NCBI GenBank assembly: GCA_016197205.1
Contig: JACPWG010000022.1
Span: forward strand, 1 to 64,000
From: Planctomycetota bacterium
GTDB taxonomy: Bacteria; Planctomycetota; MHYJ01; WSZJ01; JACPWG01
DNA: 64,000 nt
Reading direction: 5' to 3'
The translations under genes were made by a program, and so were the position numbers. The notes beneath the pieces were generated by a model, which was not told the DNA's origin, made no database searches, and saw only the letters and a program-made list of their open reading frames with translations. Positions 18,001-25,810 of the stretch are shown here, piece by piece. Numbering within the stretch: position 1 is the stretch's first letter; every line of letters begins with the position of its first letter.

Positions 18001-18292
18001 CGCGCTCGTGGACTACCTGGAGTCGCTCCCTGTCGGGACGCCTCTCCTCATCGGCGTCGGGGACGAAGCGGGGCTCACCTACTCCGGCTCGCGGGACAGC
18101 GAGTTCATCAATGACCCGAGCGTCGATCGCCTCCTGCGCGCGCTCGAATCGCTCGGCAGCGCTCAGATCCGCGGGTATCGCTACTGGTCGTCCTGGGCGA
18201 TGTCCTGTGTCAAGGGAGAAGGGCGGGCGCGCATGGAAGGGCTGAGCCCCGATCAGCCGGTGTCCGTGCGGCTCGAGGTGGCGCCACGGTAG
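15044..18292 (+). CDS. Secreted multidomain protein: two DUF4082-like modules, Fn3-like, GH2-like barrel, ILEI/FAM3-like domain
   Basis: ATG 15044 has AAGGAG seven bases upstream and gives 1082 residues with a signal peptide (VAALALLPVLAVCAGEG). Residues 40-195 and 272-425 are tandem duplicates (PQTPWRDAESGT against PQNSWREVESGT; GRLLAEAGV against GRLLAQASV) resembling DUF4082. Pro/Ala-rich linkers join them. A fibronectin-III-like segment follows at about 460-560. The next 320 residues look like a GH2-type TIM barrel: LMWSLGSEVNIN with E697 as possible acid/base and KPMFFGEFTG with E797 as possible nucleophile. The last 165 residues (GFTVFRISAETGEL, RHFDTWGVF, ALVDYLESLPVGTPLLIGVG, GYRYWSSWAM) match the ILEI/FAM3 (PANDER) fold seen in animal secreted proteins and some carbohydrate-active proteins. 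It is probably an extracellular glycan-active or glycan-binding protein; substrate unknown. Confidence 0.7.
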   Translation: MLRRSPQFPVTGSRVAALALLPVLAVCAGEGLSAAPPRPQTPWRDAESGTPVPLSLSGAAGCELIFKVDGAVTALAAAGPPGPRMVRLWDRSTGRLLAEAGVSCAPSWGSTPLRRRVLVSAGRVYWVLVDVGPAGGAQRVGLAANFPGTFGDSQIARSLFVADAKKPFSKSPIFFLDRMMGLADVTFEPAPPPVAAPAPAPAPIPTPAPAPTPAPTPPPAAAPTLPPATAPIPAPVPPPAAAPVPPPIPAPPVAPAPAPAPAPVLPPLPVRPQNSWREVESGTAAPLSLRGAAGFEFVPGVDGSVRALAAQGGTGARLVWLYDRETGRLLAQASVPSGPGWRETSLPEAVPVSASHRYCVLVEVGSGGGGQHVASTVALPRVSGDVRIVQTIFAADGKKPFAKPLVVYVDRMLGQADIQFVPARAAAPTPVPIPPPTPTPAPVPPPVAAPAPPPAPAPEPARPPQITVLAVSDIGGNQAVVEFSTDRPVTALVRFGRTLEYGSVERVDAAPATHHRVALRPLDGLSEYRAQIEVADAAGLVSRSADLAFTTGSPGPSQVWFEGSVLMVRKRNLDGSLAAAAPYDIKGVVYGFAPDADTYSSDPHNTDVRRAASLPWYAKDLPLILRLNANTARFTMDPGVDAITGPSGWKFLSDLYAAGVMVILTTDDTVNDTARIVKVIEYYRQHPAILMWSLGSEVNINRYWGTAPSVLEAARRAELAARLVHSLDEVHPVVASWGEIDFGAPGSGTTLADTGFYVNVVCPSVDCFALNIFRGPSFGVLFSQWKSITSKPMFFGEFTGADAYDGRLDREDDGPQADRTEALWNEVARNFSSRDPRNVALGACFLELRDLLWKVSPPRVQGLGGWFTLHCPDGFMSEEWLGCFTADGRARRVVSVLARLFDAAYAPPVLPRPAVSYEARSAGLRSQEYAWQQGFIRLLVGGALVYGRTGGGGGARGFTVFRISAETGELQETRHFDTWGVFGMRDALVDYLESLPVGTPLLIGVGDEAGLTYSGSRDSEFINDPSVDRLLRALESLGSAQIRGYRYWSSWAMSCVKGEGRARMEGLSPDQPVSVRLEVAPR

Positions 18293-18380
18293 GGTGCCGC
18301 GGTTTGCGGGGGCCCGGGGGCCGGCTCCCTCGGGCCGGGTCGCGGTTCGGGCGCTACAGGGACGCCTGCCCCCCGCCCCC

Positions 18381-19688
18381 TCACGCCCACAGCCAGCGCC
18401 AGATCTCCGGGACCGTCGGCTTCTTGCCGTAGAGCAGGAGCCCCACTCGGAACAGCTTCGCGCTCCCCTTCAGCGATACCCAGATCGCCGCGGCGAGGAC
18501 CACGAACGACAGCACCACCTCCCACGTCGCGACCTCCCCTGACGCGTAGCGCATCATCATCGTGATCGGGGTCGTCAGCGGGAAGAAGGACAGCGCGCGG
18601 GCGACGAGCGAGTTCGGCTGGTCGACGATCACGGGCAAAAAAAACATGGGAATGATCGCGGCCATGCTCCAGACCACGGCGAGCTGCGCGCTCTCGCGGT
18701 AGTTCGAGCCGAGGGAGCCGAAGCCGAGCATCAGGCCGCCGAAGAGGACGTAGCCGAAAATAAAATAGAGGAAACACACGAGGACGGTGTCCGGCCGGAT
18801 CTGCAGCCACGAGAAGGCGGCGGAGACGGGCAGAATGCCGATCATCGACCAGACGGAGAGCTGGAGGAGGCCCGCGGCGCCCAGGCCGATCAGCTTGCCG
18901 ACGAGGAGCTGGTCGGCGGTGACCGAGCAGAGGATCACCTCCATCACGCGGTTCTCCTTTTCCTCCGCTACGCCCTGGAGCAGGTAGCCCGAGGTGCCGA
19001 AGATCGCCATGAGAAGCAGCAAAAGAAAAATGTAGGGGACGGCGAGGCGGCGGACCTTGCGGGCGCCTTCGCCTGAGGCGAACTCGCCGCCCGCGTCGAG
19101 GACGCGCTCGGTGAGCAGGAACGGACGCTTCACCCGCTCTACGACGCGCGGGTCGAGCCGGCCCGCGAGGAGATTCTCGACCGCCCAACCGCGCAGGCCC
19201 GGCGGGGTCCCCTCGCGCTGGAACACGGAGCCGTGGCGCCGCGACAGATAGGTCATGCGTCCCGTGTCCAGGTAGTCCGCCGCCACGTGCAGGGCCTGGT
19301 CGAGCTCGTCCCGTCGCACGGCCTCGGCCGCCGCCTCCACGCTCGGGTAGGGGATGAACCGCAGGGCGATGCCCCGCCGCCCCTCGCCGACCATTTCCTC
19401 CAGGGCCTTGAGGCGCGGCACGCCCTCGGGGAAAAGCCGGTCGGCCCCCTCCTGCGCGGCCCCCTCCTCGACGTACTCGAGGTTCCGAAACAGGCCCGAC
19501 TCGTCCACCAGCCCGATCGGACCGGCCTTCGGCGGGACCGCGTTCCGCGCCGCCAGGACGCCCGCGAACATGCTCACGGCCGCCACGCCGAGGGCGAAGA
19601 GCGGCATGCCGAACGTGATGATCAGGTAACCCGGCCGCCGCACGGTCACGCGGAACTCGTGCCAGGCCACCTTCCGGATGCGTTGCAT
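18381..19688 (-). CDS. ABC-2 family exporter permease
   Basis: The 435-residue product begins with an amphipathic start and a first membrane helix (YLIITFGMPLFALGVAAVSM). A large loop of about 170 residues follows, then a cluster of five membrane segments (PYIFLLLLLMAIFGTSGYLL, LVCFLYFIFGYVLFGGLML, VVLSFVVLAAAIWVSL and others). This is the NatB/YhaP-like ABC-2 permease layout. The motif GVAEEKENRVMEVILCSV is typical of the family. It lies 21 bases after the ATPase gene on the same strand, so the two form an exporter. Substrate is unknown; relatives export sodium, drugs or peptides. Confidence 0.85.
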   Translation of the reverse strand: MQRIRKVAWHEFRVTVRRPGYLIITFGMPLFALGVAAVSMFAGVLAARNAVPPKAGPIGLVDESGLFRNLEYVEEGAAQEGADRLFPEGVPRLKALEEMVGEGRRGIALRFIPYPSVEAAAEAVRRDELDQALHVAADYLDTGRMTYLSRRHGSVFQREGTPPGLRGWAVENLLAGRLDPRVVERVKRPFLLTERVLDAGGEFASGEGARKVRRLAVPYIFLLLLLMAIFGTSGYLLQGVAEEKENRVMEVILCSVTADQLLVGKLIGLGAAGLLQLSVWSMIGILPVSAAFSWLQIRPDTVLVCFLYFIFGYVLFGGLMLGFGSLGSNYRESAQLAVVWSMAAIIPMFFLPVIVDQPNSLVARALSFFPLTTPITMMMRYASGEVATWEVVLSFVVLAAAIWVSLKGSAKLFRVGLLLYGKKPTVPEIWRWLWA

Positions 19689-19709
19689 GAGGACTCCTCG
19701 GGGCCGAAA

Positions 19710-20705
19710 TCAGGAAGCGAGCGGGGGGGACGGCGGGGTCGCCGCGTGCGCGGCGTGCGGCGACAAAACAGCCGGCGGCGCCGCGCTCGGACCCGCGGGC
19801 CCGTCCTCGCGCACGGCCGCGATGAAGATCTCGTTCAGCGTCGGCAGCGCCCGCTCGAAATGGGTGACGCGCGCCCCCGCGTGCAGAACCTCGGCCAGAA
19901 ACCTGTCCGGGGGCGTGCCCGGTCGCAGGTGGACCTTCGAGCGTCGCCCGTCCGGCCCGACGCCGAGCGGCGTCACGCGCAGGGCGCCCTCGACCGCGGG
20001 CAGCTCGTCCGCGTGCGTAAGGAGCACCGCGCCCTCCCCTCGCTGCTCCTTGAGGTCGCGGACGCGCCCTTCTAGGAGCGCCCGCCCGCCGTTCACGAGG
20101 AGGACGCGTTCGCACAGCGCCTCGGCCTGCTCCAGGATGTGCGTCGAGAGCACGAGGCTCGAACCCGCCCGCACGCGCTCTTCGAGCAGCTCCAGCGCCA
20201 ACAGTCGATTCACGGGGTCGAGGCCGGAAAACGGCTCGTCGAGGATGAGGAGGTCCGGCTCGGGAAGGAGCGTGGCGACGAGCTGCACCTTCTGCTGCAT
20301 CCCCTTCGACAGCTCGCGGACCTTCTTGCCGGCCGCGTCCCCGAGGTCGACGCGGCGCAGCCCGCGCTCGATCCGCGCGCGCGCAGCCGCGGGCGCTAGG
20401 CCCTTCAGTTCCGCGAGGTACTGGAGCAGCTCCCCGACCCGGACGCGCTGGTAGAGCCCGCGCTCCTCGGGGAGATAGCCGATCCGGTCTTTGCCGGCGG
20501 GATCGAGGGGACGGCCGAAGATCGAGATCGTCCCCTCGTCCGGCTTCAGGATGTCCATGACCATGCGGAGGAGGGTGGTCTTGCCGGCGCCATTGGGTCC
20601 GAGCAGGCCGAAGATCTCGCCGGGGCCCACCTCCAGGCTGAGCCCTTGGACGGCGCGCTTCCCGTCGAAGACCTTGGTCACGGAGCGGACGGAGAGAATG
20701 GACAT
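19710..20705 (-). CDS. ABC transporter ATP-binding protein
   Basis: The 331-residue product carries Walker A LLGPNGAGKTTLLRMV, the Q-loop region (GYLPEERGLY), signature ELSKGMQQKVQ, Walker B LLILDEPFSGLDP and the H-loop LSTHILEQAE. A DUF4162-like C-terminal tail of about 100 residues ends in a Pro/Ala-rich stretch. It energises the ABC-2 permease encoded 21 bases downstream. The start at 20705 is about 75 bases from the divergent kinase promoter, so this operon and the kinase gene share an intergenic control region. Confidence 0.9.
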   Translation of the reverse strand: MSILSVRSVTKVFDGKRAVQGLSLEVGPGEIFGLLGPNGAGKTTLLRMVMDILKPDEGTISIFGRPLDPAGKDRIGYLPEERGLYQRVRVGELLQYLAELKGLAPAAARARIERGLRRVDLGDAAGKKVRELSKGMQQKVQLVATLLPEPDLLILDEPFSGLDPVNRLLALELLEERVRAGSSLVLSTHILEQAEALCERVLLVNGGRALLEGRVRDLKEQRGEGAVLLTHADELPAVEGALRVTPLGVGPDGRRSKVHLRPGTPPDRFLAEVLHAGARVTHFERALPTLNEIFIAAVREDGPAGPSAAPPAVLSPHAAHAATPPSPPLAS

Positions 20706-20782
20706 GGGCGGAGATTATCCAGGGGGCGGCGCGAAGTGTCAAGCGGCACGGCGCAGCCCTCCGATGGGCCCGGCGTTTTGAA

Positions 20783-20810
20783 TTGCAAAACGTGCCTCCG
20801 CTGCTATACT
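20783..20810 (+). promoter_or_regulatory. Sigma-70-type promoter of the kinase gene
   Basis: TTGCAA at 20783-20788 and TATACT at 20805-20810 have a 16-base spacer. This places the transcript start near 20817 and supports GTG 20871 as the start codon, not the longer in-frame extension. Confidence 0.6.
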
Positions 20811-20870
20811 CGGGACACGCTCTGCTGCCCGCCCGTCGCCCCGCGCAACGCCTTCCTACAGGGAACGATC

Positions 20871-22232
20871 GTGACCGACGATGCAGACGCAACCGCGCCG
20901 GAAGCCGCCCCGGCCGCGCCGAAAAAAAAGAAGAAGAGGAAGCACACCCCGGTGCCGGGGTACAAGTTCCTCTGCAAGATCGGCTCGGGCTCCATGGGCG
21001 TCATCTACAAGGCGACCCAGATCAGCCTGGATCGGCCCGTCGCGGTCAAGTTCCTCTTCCCGCGTCTCGCGCGCCGCGAGGGCTTCGCGGAGCGCTTCGT
21101 CAAAGAGGCTCGGATCCAGGCCCGACTCAACCATCCCAACATCGTCAGCGCGTACGACGTCGGCTATCACGACGGCCTCTACTACTTCGTGATGGAGTAC
21201 GTCGAGGGGCGCACGGTGCAGCAGCTCCTGGACCGCGGCGGCTCACTCGACGAGCGGAGGGTACTGAGCGTCGGGCACCAGATCGCGCAGGCGCTCGAGC
21301 ACGCCCACGAGCACCACATGGTGCACCGGGACGTCAAGCCCGCGAACATCATGGTCACGAAGAGCGGGGCGGCGAAGCTCTGCGACCTCGGCTTCGCGAT
21401 GATCCGGCGGACTGCGAAGGACGAGGACGACGGTGTCCTGGGGACGCCGACCTACATTTCCCCGGAACAGGCGCGTGGGGACAAGGACATCGACATTCGC
21501 AGCGACATCTACTCGCTCGGCGCGACGCTCTACCACGCCCTCGTGGGTCGGCCGCCGTTCGCGGGCCCGGACGCCGCCTGCGTGATCGCAAAACACCTTT
21601 CGGAACGGCCCGTGCCGCCGATCCACGTGAACAACGAGCTGCGACCGGAGACGAGCCGGCTCGTGGAACGCATGCTGGAGAAGCGACGCGAGAACCGGCA
21701 CCAGACGCCGCGGGAGCTGGCGCGCGAGCTGGAGGCAGCGCTGAAGCTCGTGTCGGGAGAGGCGCCCGCTGCCGCCGCGCCGCGCCGACTCGAGCTGAGC
21801 GTGGGGCGCCGGCCGGCGGCCGAGGCCGGTTCGTCGCGCCGCGCTTCGGACAGCTCCGTGCGGAAGCCCTCGGAGAGTTCCGTGCGCAAGCCCTCCGAGA
21901 GCCACGTGCGCCGCGCGGCAGCGTCTGCCGCGGCCGCAGCGGCGTCCGCGCCCGCGCCGGAGGCGGTCGACCTCGGCGGCACCACGCTCGTCGGCCCGGA
22001 GCCCCGGCCGTCCGTCGCCGCCGCCGCGGAGCCCGCGAGCGACTCGGCCACGGCCGCAGCGGCGGCCTCCTCGTCTTCCCGCCCTGCCGCTCCTCGTGGG
22101 GCGGCCGCCGCCCAGGAGAAGCCCGCTTCCCCCGCAGCCCCGGCCCCGGCCGCCGCCGCGCCCCCCGGCGCCCGGCCCCTCCGCACCCGCTCGCGCCTCC
22201 GCGGCTACGTACGCATGGCCCGCCGCAGGTAG
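20871..22232 (+). CDS. Hanks-type Ser/Thr protein kinase with Ala-rich tail
   Basis: GTG 20871 gives 453 residues. A Lys-rich run precedes the kinase domain, which has GSGSMGVIYKA (glycine loop), VAVKFLFP (catalytic Lys), HRDVKPANIM (catalytic D154), CDLGFA (DLG in place of DFG, common in bacterial kinases), YISPEQARG and SDIYSLGATLYH. The last 170 residues are low complexity, Ala/Pro-rich, with a repeated SSVRKPSE unit and a basic end (LRGYVRMARRR). There is no membrane segment, so it is cytosolic. The tail may be an autophosphorylation or docking region. The gene is monocistronic as far as visible and divergent from the ABC exporter genes. Confidence 0.9.
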   Translation: MTDDADATAPEAAPAAPKKKKKRKHTPVPGYKFLCKIGSGSMGVIYKATQISLDRPVAVKFLFPRLARREGFAERFVKEARIQARLNHPNIVSAYDVGYHDGLYYFVMEYVEGRTVQQLLDRGGSLDERRVLSVGHQIAQALEHAHEHHMVHRDVKPANIMVTKSGAAKLCDLGFAMIRRTAKDEDDGVLGTPTYISPEQARGDKDIDIRSDIYSLGATLYHALVGRPPFAGPDAACVIAKHLSERPVPPIHVNNELRPETSRLVERMLEKRRENRHQTPRELARELEAALKLVSGEAPAAAAPRRLELSVGRRPAAEAGSSRRASDSSVRKPSESSVRKPSESHVRRAAASAAAAAASAPAPEAVDLGGTTLVGPEPRPSVAAAAEPASDSATAAAAASSSSRPAAPRGAAAAQEKPASPAAPAPAAAAPPGARPLRTRSRLRGYVRMARRR

Positions 22233-22617
22233 CGGGGCTTCCATGTCGTTGCCGTCGCTTCTTCGTTACCGTTCCTCGGTATGCGACTTTCACCACGGAG
22301 ACACGGCGTCACGGAGGATACACGGAGAGAAATGGAACCTAAGGAAAGTCCTCCGTGAAGTCTCCGTGTCTGCGTGGTGAGCGGTTACAATCACTTGACT
22401 CCGAGACGCACCCCCAGGATCGATGTTGAAGTCCCACTAGTTGCTGCTTTGCGAAATCCAGACACGCCCCCAGGAATCCTGTCGCAAGGTTGTCAGCGCG
22501 ATCCCAGCCTCGATGCAATGGGAGGCAGCGCATCGAGCCGCCGCCGCCCCTTCCTTCGAAACCACTCGCATGAAAATCAACAAGCCGAAATGAAGCTAAA
22601 ATCGATCTCTCCGTGCG
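22233..22617. other. Intergenic region with CACGGAGACACGG-type hairpin repeat
   Basis: Bases 22290-22380 form a long imperfect hairpin: the CACCACGGAGACACGG arm pairs with CCGTGTCTGCGTGGTG. Related words (CTCTGCGTCTCCGCGTCTCT) recur at 22668-22687, inside the first codons of the shortened truD frame. No gene is visible. Confidence 0.6.
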
Positions 22618-23772
22618 TTGCCCGCGATGATCGCCGGTAGAGGAGGGTGGACTCAGCGCCCGGCCTCTGCGTCTCCGCGTCTCTGTGTAAAAGTCCCGCA
22701 TTCGGTCGCGGAACTGGCGCGGACCTGGCGTGTCCCGCGAGACCGCATCGGCGTTTGCGGGCTCAAGGACCGCCACGGCCTCACCACGCAGTCGATCACG
22801 CTCCTCGGCCCACCCCCGCCGCCCTTGCAGCGCTCCCAGTTCCGCGTGGACTGCCTGGGGAAAACGGACCAGCCCGCGGCCCCGGCCGTGCTCCTCGGGA
22901 ACCGGTTCCGAATCACCGTCCGCGACTTGGGCGAGACGGAGGCGGAGGCCTTTCGCCTCGGGCTCGAAGCGCTCGGGCGCGACGGCCTGCCGAATTACTT
23001 CGACGAGCAGCGCTTCGGCTCCGCGGTCGACGGACGGTTCGCCGCGCGCCTCCTGCTGGCCGGCGACGCCGAGGGCGCGCTCCGGCTCGCGCTGGCGACC
23101 CTCGGTCCGGAAGACCCCCCGCGCCTGCGCGAGATCCGCGGCCTGCTCGCGCGAGCGTGGGGGAGCTGGGACCGGTGCCTCCGCGAACTCCCGCCGTGCC
23201 CCGAGCGGATCGTCGTCTCGCACCTTGCGAAGCATCCGCGGGACTTCGCCGGCGCCTTCGAGCAGATCGATCGCCGGCTCCGTTTCCTGTACGTGTCCGC
23301 CTACCAGAGCTATCTGTGGAACGAAGTCGTGTCGCGGCTCCTGCGGAAAGCTTTCCCAGGTGAGCACCTGCTCCTGCGAAAGCTCGAGCACTGGCGCTGG
23401 CCCTTTCCCACGGAGGTCGGCGAAGAGGCGCGGCTGCTCTGGCGGCGTCGCTCGATCCCGCTGCCCGCGCGGAAGATGGCGGAGTGCGAGCCCGTGGTGG
23501 AGGAGGCGATCCGGGAGGTGTTGGCGGCGGAGGGGCTGGACCCGCGGGCGCTGCGGCTCCGCGGGCTGCGGGAGACCTACTTCGATCGCGGCTCACGGGC
23601 GGCGTGGCTCGCCCCGGAAGAACTGCGGACGTCCCCGCCGGCATCGGACGAACTCAACCCGCGCCGCGTCGCGGTCTCCTTCGAGTGCCGCCTGCCGAAG
23701 GGCTCGTACGCGACGCTCTTGACCCGCCGGCTGCTGGGGACCTGGAAGCGAGGGAAGTCGCTGGACCTGTGA
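22618..23772 (+). CDS. truD: tRNA pseudouridine synthase TruD, N-terminally shortened
   Basis: TruD makes pseudouridine 13 in tRNAs. The catalytic motif GVCGLKDRHGLTTQ is present (Asp at residue 51 of this frame), as are the NRFRIT segment, GLPNYFDEQRFG, the inserted TRUD domain (ASAYQSYLWNEVV region) and the C-terminal SFECRLPKGSYATLLTRRLL. In TruD about 55-60 residues, including the conserved substrate-binding N-terminus, precede the segment that begins here with SVAELARTW. In their place this frame reads through repeat-like DNA (22668-22687) with no homology. ATG 22618 or ATG 22627 are the only starts and neither has a good ribosome binding site. The gene may be a 5'-truncated pseudogene or may make a shorter protein. 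Confidence 0.75.
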   Translation: MPAMIAGRGGWTQRPASASPRLCVKVPHSVAELARTWRVPRDRIGVCGLKDRHGLTTQSITLLGPPPPPLQRSQFRVDCLGKTDQPAAPAVLLGNRFRITVRDLGETEAEAFRLGLEALGRDGLPNYFDEQRFGSAVDGRFAARLLLAGDAEGALRLALATLGPEDPPRLREIRGLLARAWGSWDRCLRELPPCPERIVVSHLAKHPRDFAGAFEQIDRRLRFLYVSAYQSYLWNEVVSRLLRKAFPGEHLLLRKLEHWRWPFPTEVGEEARLLWRRRSIPLPARKMAECEPVVEEAIREVLAAEGLDPRALRLRGLRETYFDRGSRAAWLAPEELRTSPPASDELNPRRVAVSFECRLPKGSYATLLTRRLLGTWKRGKSLDL

Positions 23773-23808
23773 GCGTCGGGAACGCGGCGCGGCCGCGCGC
23801 CGACAGCC

Positions 23809-24597
23809 CTACGACATCCGCCGTTGGACGCTCGTGATGACGGGCCGGGCCGGGAGCAGCACCTGGTCGAGCGTGGGGGAGAAGGAGATGGGCGGACACG
23901 GGCCGCTGCTGTCCAGCCGCAGGCCTTTCCGTGCGAGGTCCGCGCGCCGCCGCTCCAGCTCGAGCATGAACCCGGAGCGCTGGGAAGAGGCGACCAGGTA
24001 CATCCCGTCGAGTACCACGTACTCCGGATCGGCGAACATTGCGCCTCGGCGGGTGACGCCGGGCATGCTCTTCAGCGTTTCCACGGTCAGGAAGTCTCCG
24101 AGCTCGCGCGCGGCCTCTTCCGCGAGGATCGCGAGCGTCGCCCCGGACTCCGCGCCTGCCGGCTGTCCATCCTCCGTGCGCGTCCTGGCGCCCGCGAGCG
24201 CGCGGGACGGATCGAGGGTGAGCGAGAGCTGGAACTGGTCCACGGCGAGCGACCAGGCCATGAACCGGCGGACCCCTGCTTCGTTGGCGTAGAAGAGCTC
24301 GCGGAGGGTCGAGATCGGCGGGCAGCTCTCCGGCATCCGAAGGGCTGCGAACCCGCCGAGCTGGCGCAGGAACCGGATCAACTCCTCGCCCGGGGTGCGG
24401 GCGCCCTTTCGTTCCAGCCCGGCTTTCGGCGTGGTGTCGAGCAGCCGTCCGTCCTCGACGACCACGACTCCGATGTCCTTGCAGCGAACCTCGCTGACCG
24501 CGCCGCAGATTGCATAGGGGACTTCCCCGGTGCGGCCGGCCGGATACAGAAAACCCAGGATCCGACGGTCCCGTTCAAAGCGCGCCGTGTCCAGCAT
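23809..24597 (-). CDS. Unrecognised conserved-looking protein, 262 residues
   Basis: I do not recognise the family. The start at 24597 (MLDTARFERDRRILG) is preferred over 24633 because GGGAGG lies about 5 bases upstream. The product is soluble with no signal peptide: a beta-rich N-terminus (ICGAVSEVRCKDIGVVVVED), a helical middle (ATLAILAEEAARELGDFL) and a C-terminal GLRLDSSGPCPPISFSP. The last motif faintly recalls the GPWPPYSF ending of GvpL/GvpF gas-vesicle proteins. There are no other Gvp genes nearby, so I do not adopt that name. It is convergent with truD. The upstream region 24720-24790 is unusually AT-rich and may hold its promoter. Confidence 0.6.
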   Translation of the reverse strand: MLDTARFERDRRILGFLYPAGRTGEVPYAICGAVSEVRCKDIGVVVVEDGRLLDTTPKAGLERKGARTPGEELIRFLRQLGGFAALRMPESCPPISTLRELFYANEAGVRRFMAWSLAVDQFQLSLTLDPSRALAGARTRTEDGQPAGAESGATLAILAEEAARELGDFLTVETLKSMPGVTRRGAMFADPEYVVLDGMYLVASSQRSGFMLELERRRADLARKGLRLDSSGPCPPISFSPTLDQVLLPARPVITSVQRRMS

Positions 24598-25810
24598 GTG
24601 TGCCTCCCGAGGAAGGGATCGCGCTCTCGCCATCCTGCGTCAGGGCACCGGGGGTCGGCCCTCCCTCCTGTGTCCGACCTCTTCGGCGACTGACCCGCGT
24701 TGCCCAGCATGGCTCGGTGCGAGAGTCTAACTAATCTAACATACCTCCCCATTCTAGCAATTCTGCGGCCATCGGTCTTTGCGAGGATGGATGCTAGCTA
24801 AGCCGCTTGAGATACTTGGGTTGCGATGCGCGGCTCGCGGGAGGTCGGAAGGTGCGCGGGTGAGGCGTGGGAGAAACCGGCATGTTCCTTTACATCGAAC
24901 TGTCTAACCGTGGGCCCAGTTTGTTACCCGCGGTCGGCCCCTGAACGCCCCCGCCCTGCGGACCCCGCTTCGCCGCGGTCGGCCGGCCGACCGACCGGGA
25001 GCCAAGGGCCCGGAAAGGAATAACTCCTGGACCGGCACTTTCCTCGGAGGAAAGAGGCCCTTGTGGTGCAGGCCTTCCGGCCTGCACCGACTGGCGTGAG
25101 TGCCTGACTGGTTCCTTTACGGGCCCCACGGCGAGAGCGGCTCCCCCTCCGGGCCTTCTTAACTCCGGGGTCACGGCGGCCGAGCGCGAGAAACCGCGCT
25201 CTGCCCAGAAGGTCAGCCCTTCCGCCGCATCGAAGAGCGCTTTCATCCCAGCGCACAGCTTCTCCGCCTCCGTCTCGCGGTACGGGGCGTTCCCGGAGAA
25301 CAGGCCGCGCAGGGGCTTCCCTTCGGCGCACGGAAGCGAGCGCAGCCCTCGCCGGACTTTCGGCTGGATGCGCTGCAAGGCCCCGTCGCCGGCCCGCGTG
25401 CGCCGAGACCTGCTCCGGCGCGGTGAGTTTCGGCATCGTGGCCACGGAGTTGTCGGGCAGCCGCCCTCCGGCGCCATCCACTAGCGTGCGCGCCGAGAGG
25501 TCGAGCGTGCGGGCGGTTCTCCGTTTCGAGGGCGCTCCTTTCCGATCTATTCTTGAATTACTGAATCTTGATAAGCATGTGAAAGGTCCCTATAGATTGG
25601 GCATGGATCCTATCCGCCGCCGAGCGACTCTTCCGCTTTCCTCAAATCGGCCTGCTCCAGTCGGAGGCGGTGCGCAAGGCCCTGGAGATCCCCGCCGAGC
25701 GGGAGGGCGCTTCCTATGACCCGGCCGCAACGGCCGCGATCCTGCTGTGGGCGCGATGCACACTGCTTTCCGGGGAGCGCTGCGATGGATTCCGCGCTGC
25801 CGCCCCCGTC
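24598..25810. other. Long degenerate region with gene remnants
   Basis: No intact gene is supported over 1.2 kb. The first part (24720-24800) is AT-rich. Bases 25070-25092 hold a small CAGGCCTTCCGGCCTG palindrome. A duplicated fragment of the neighbouring malate-synthase-like gene lies at 25400-25523. On the plus strand, 25620-25800 reads as plausible protein in one frame (GLLQSEAVRKALEIPAEREG, then AATAAILLWARCTL) but lacks a start and known homology. The stretch looks like eroded coding DNA. Confidence 0.5.
25400..25523 (-). pseudogene. Fragment duplicated from the malate-synthase-like (DUF6986) gene
   Basis: On the minus strand this segment encodes GRLPDNSVATMPKLTAPEQV. It matches GRLPDNFVVTMPKITAPEQV of the intact gene; the matching DNA there is 26562-26686. 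Similarity at the DNA level is high across roughly 120 bases and then stops on both sides. This indicates a partial duplication and decay beside the intact copy. Confidence 0.75.

Noticed and set aside
23809..24597. Gas vesicle protein GvpL/GvpF
   Set aside because: Only the C-terminal GPxPPxSF-like motif agrees; no other Gvp gene is nearby and the N-terminal pattern does not fit well.
24890..25481. 195- and 185-residue minus-strand frames
   Set aside because: Only a short internal part matches the neighbouring malate-synthase-like gene; the remainder has no ordered protein pattern, so I call a fragment, not a gene.
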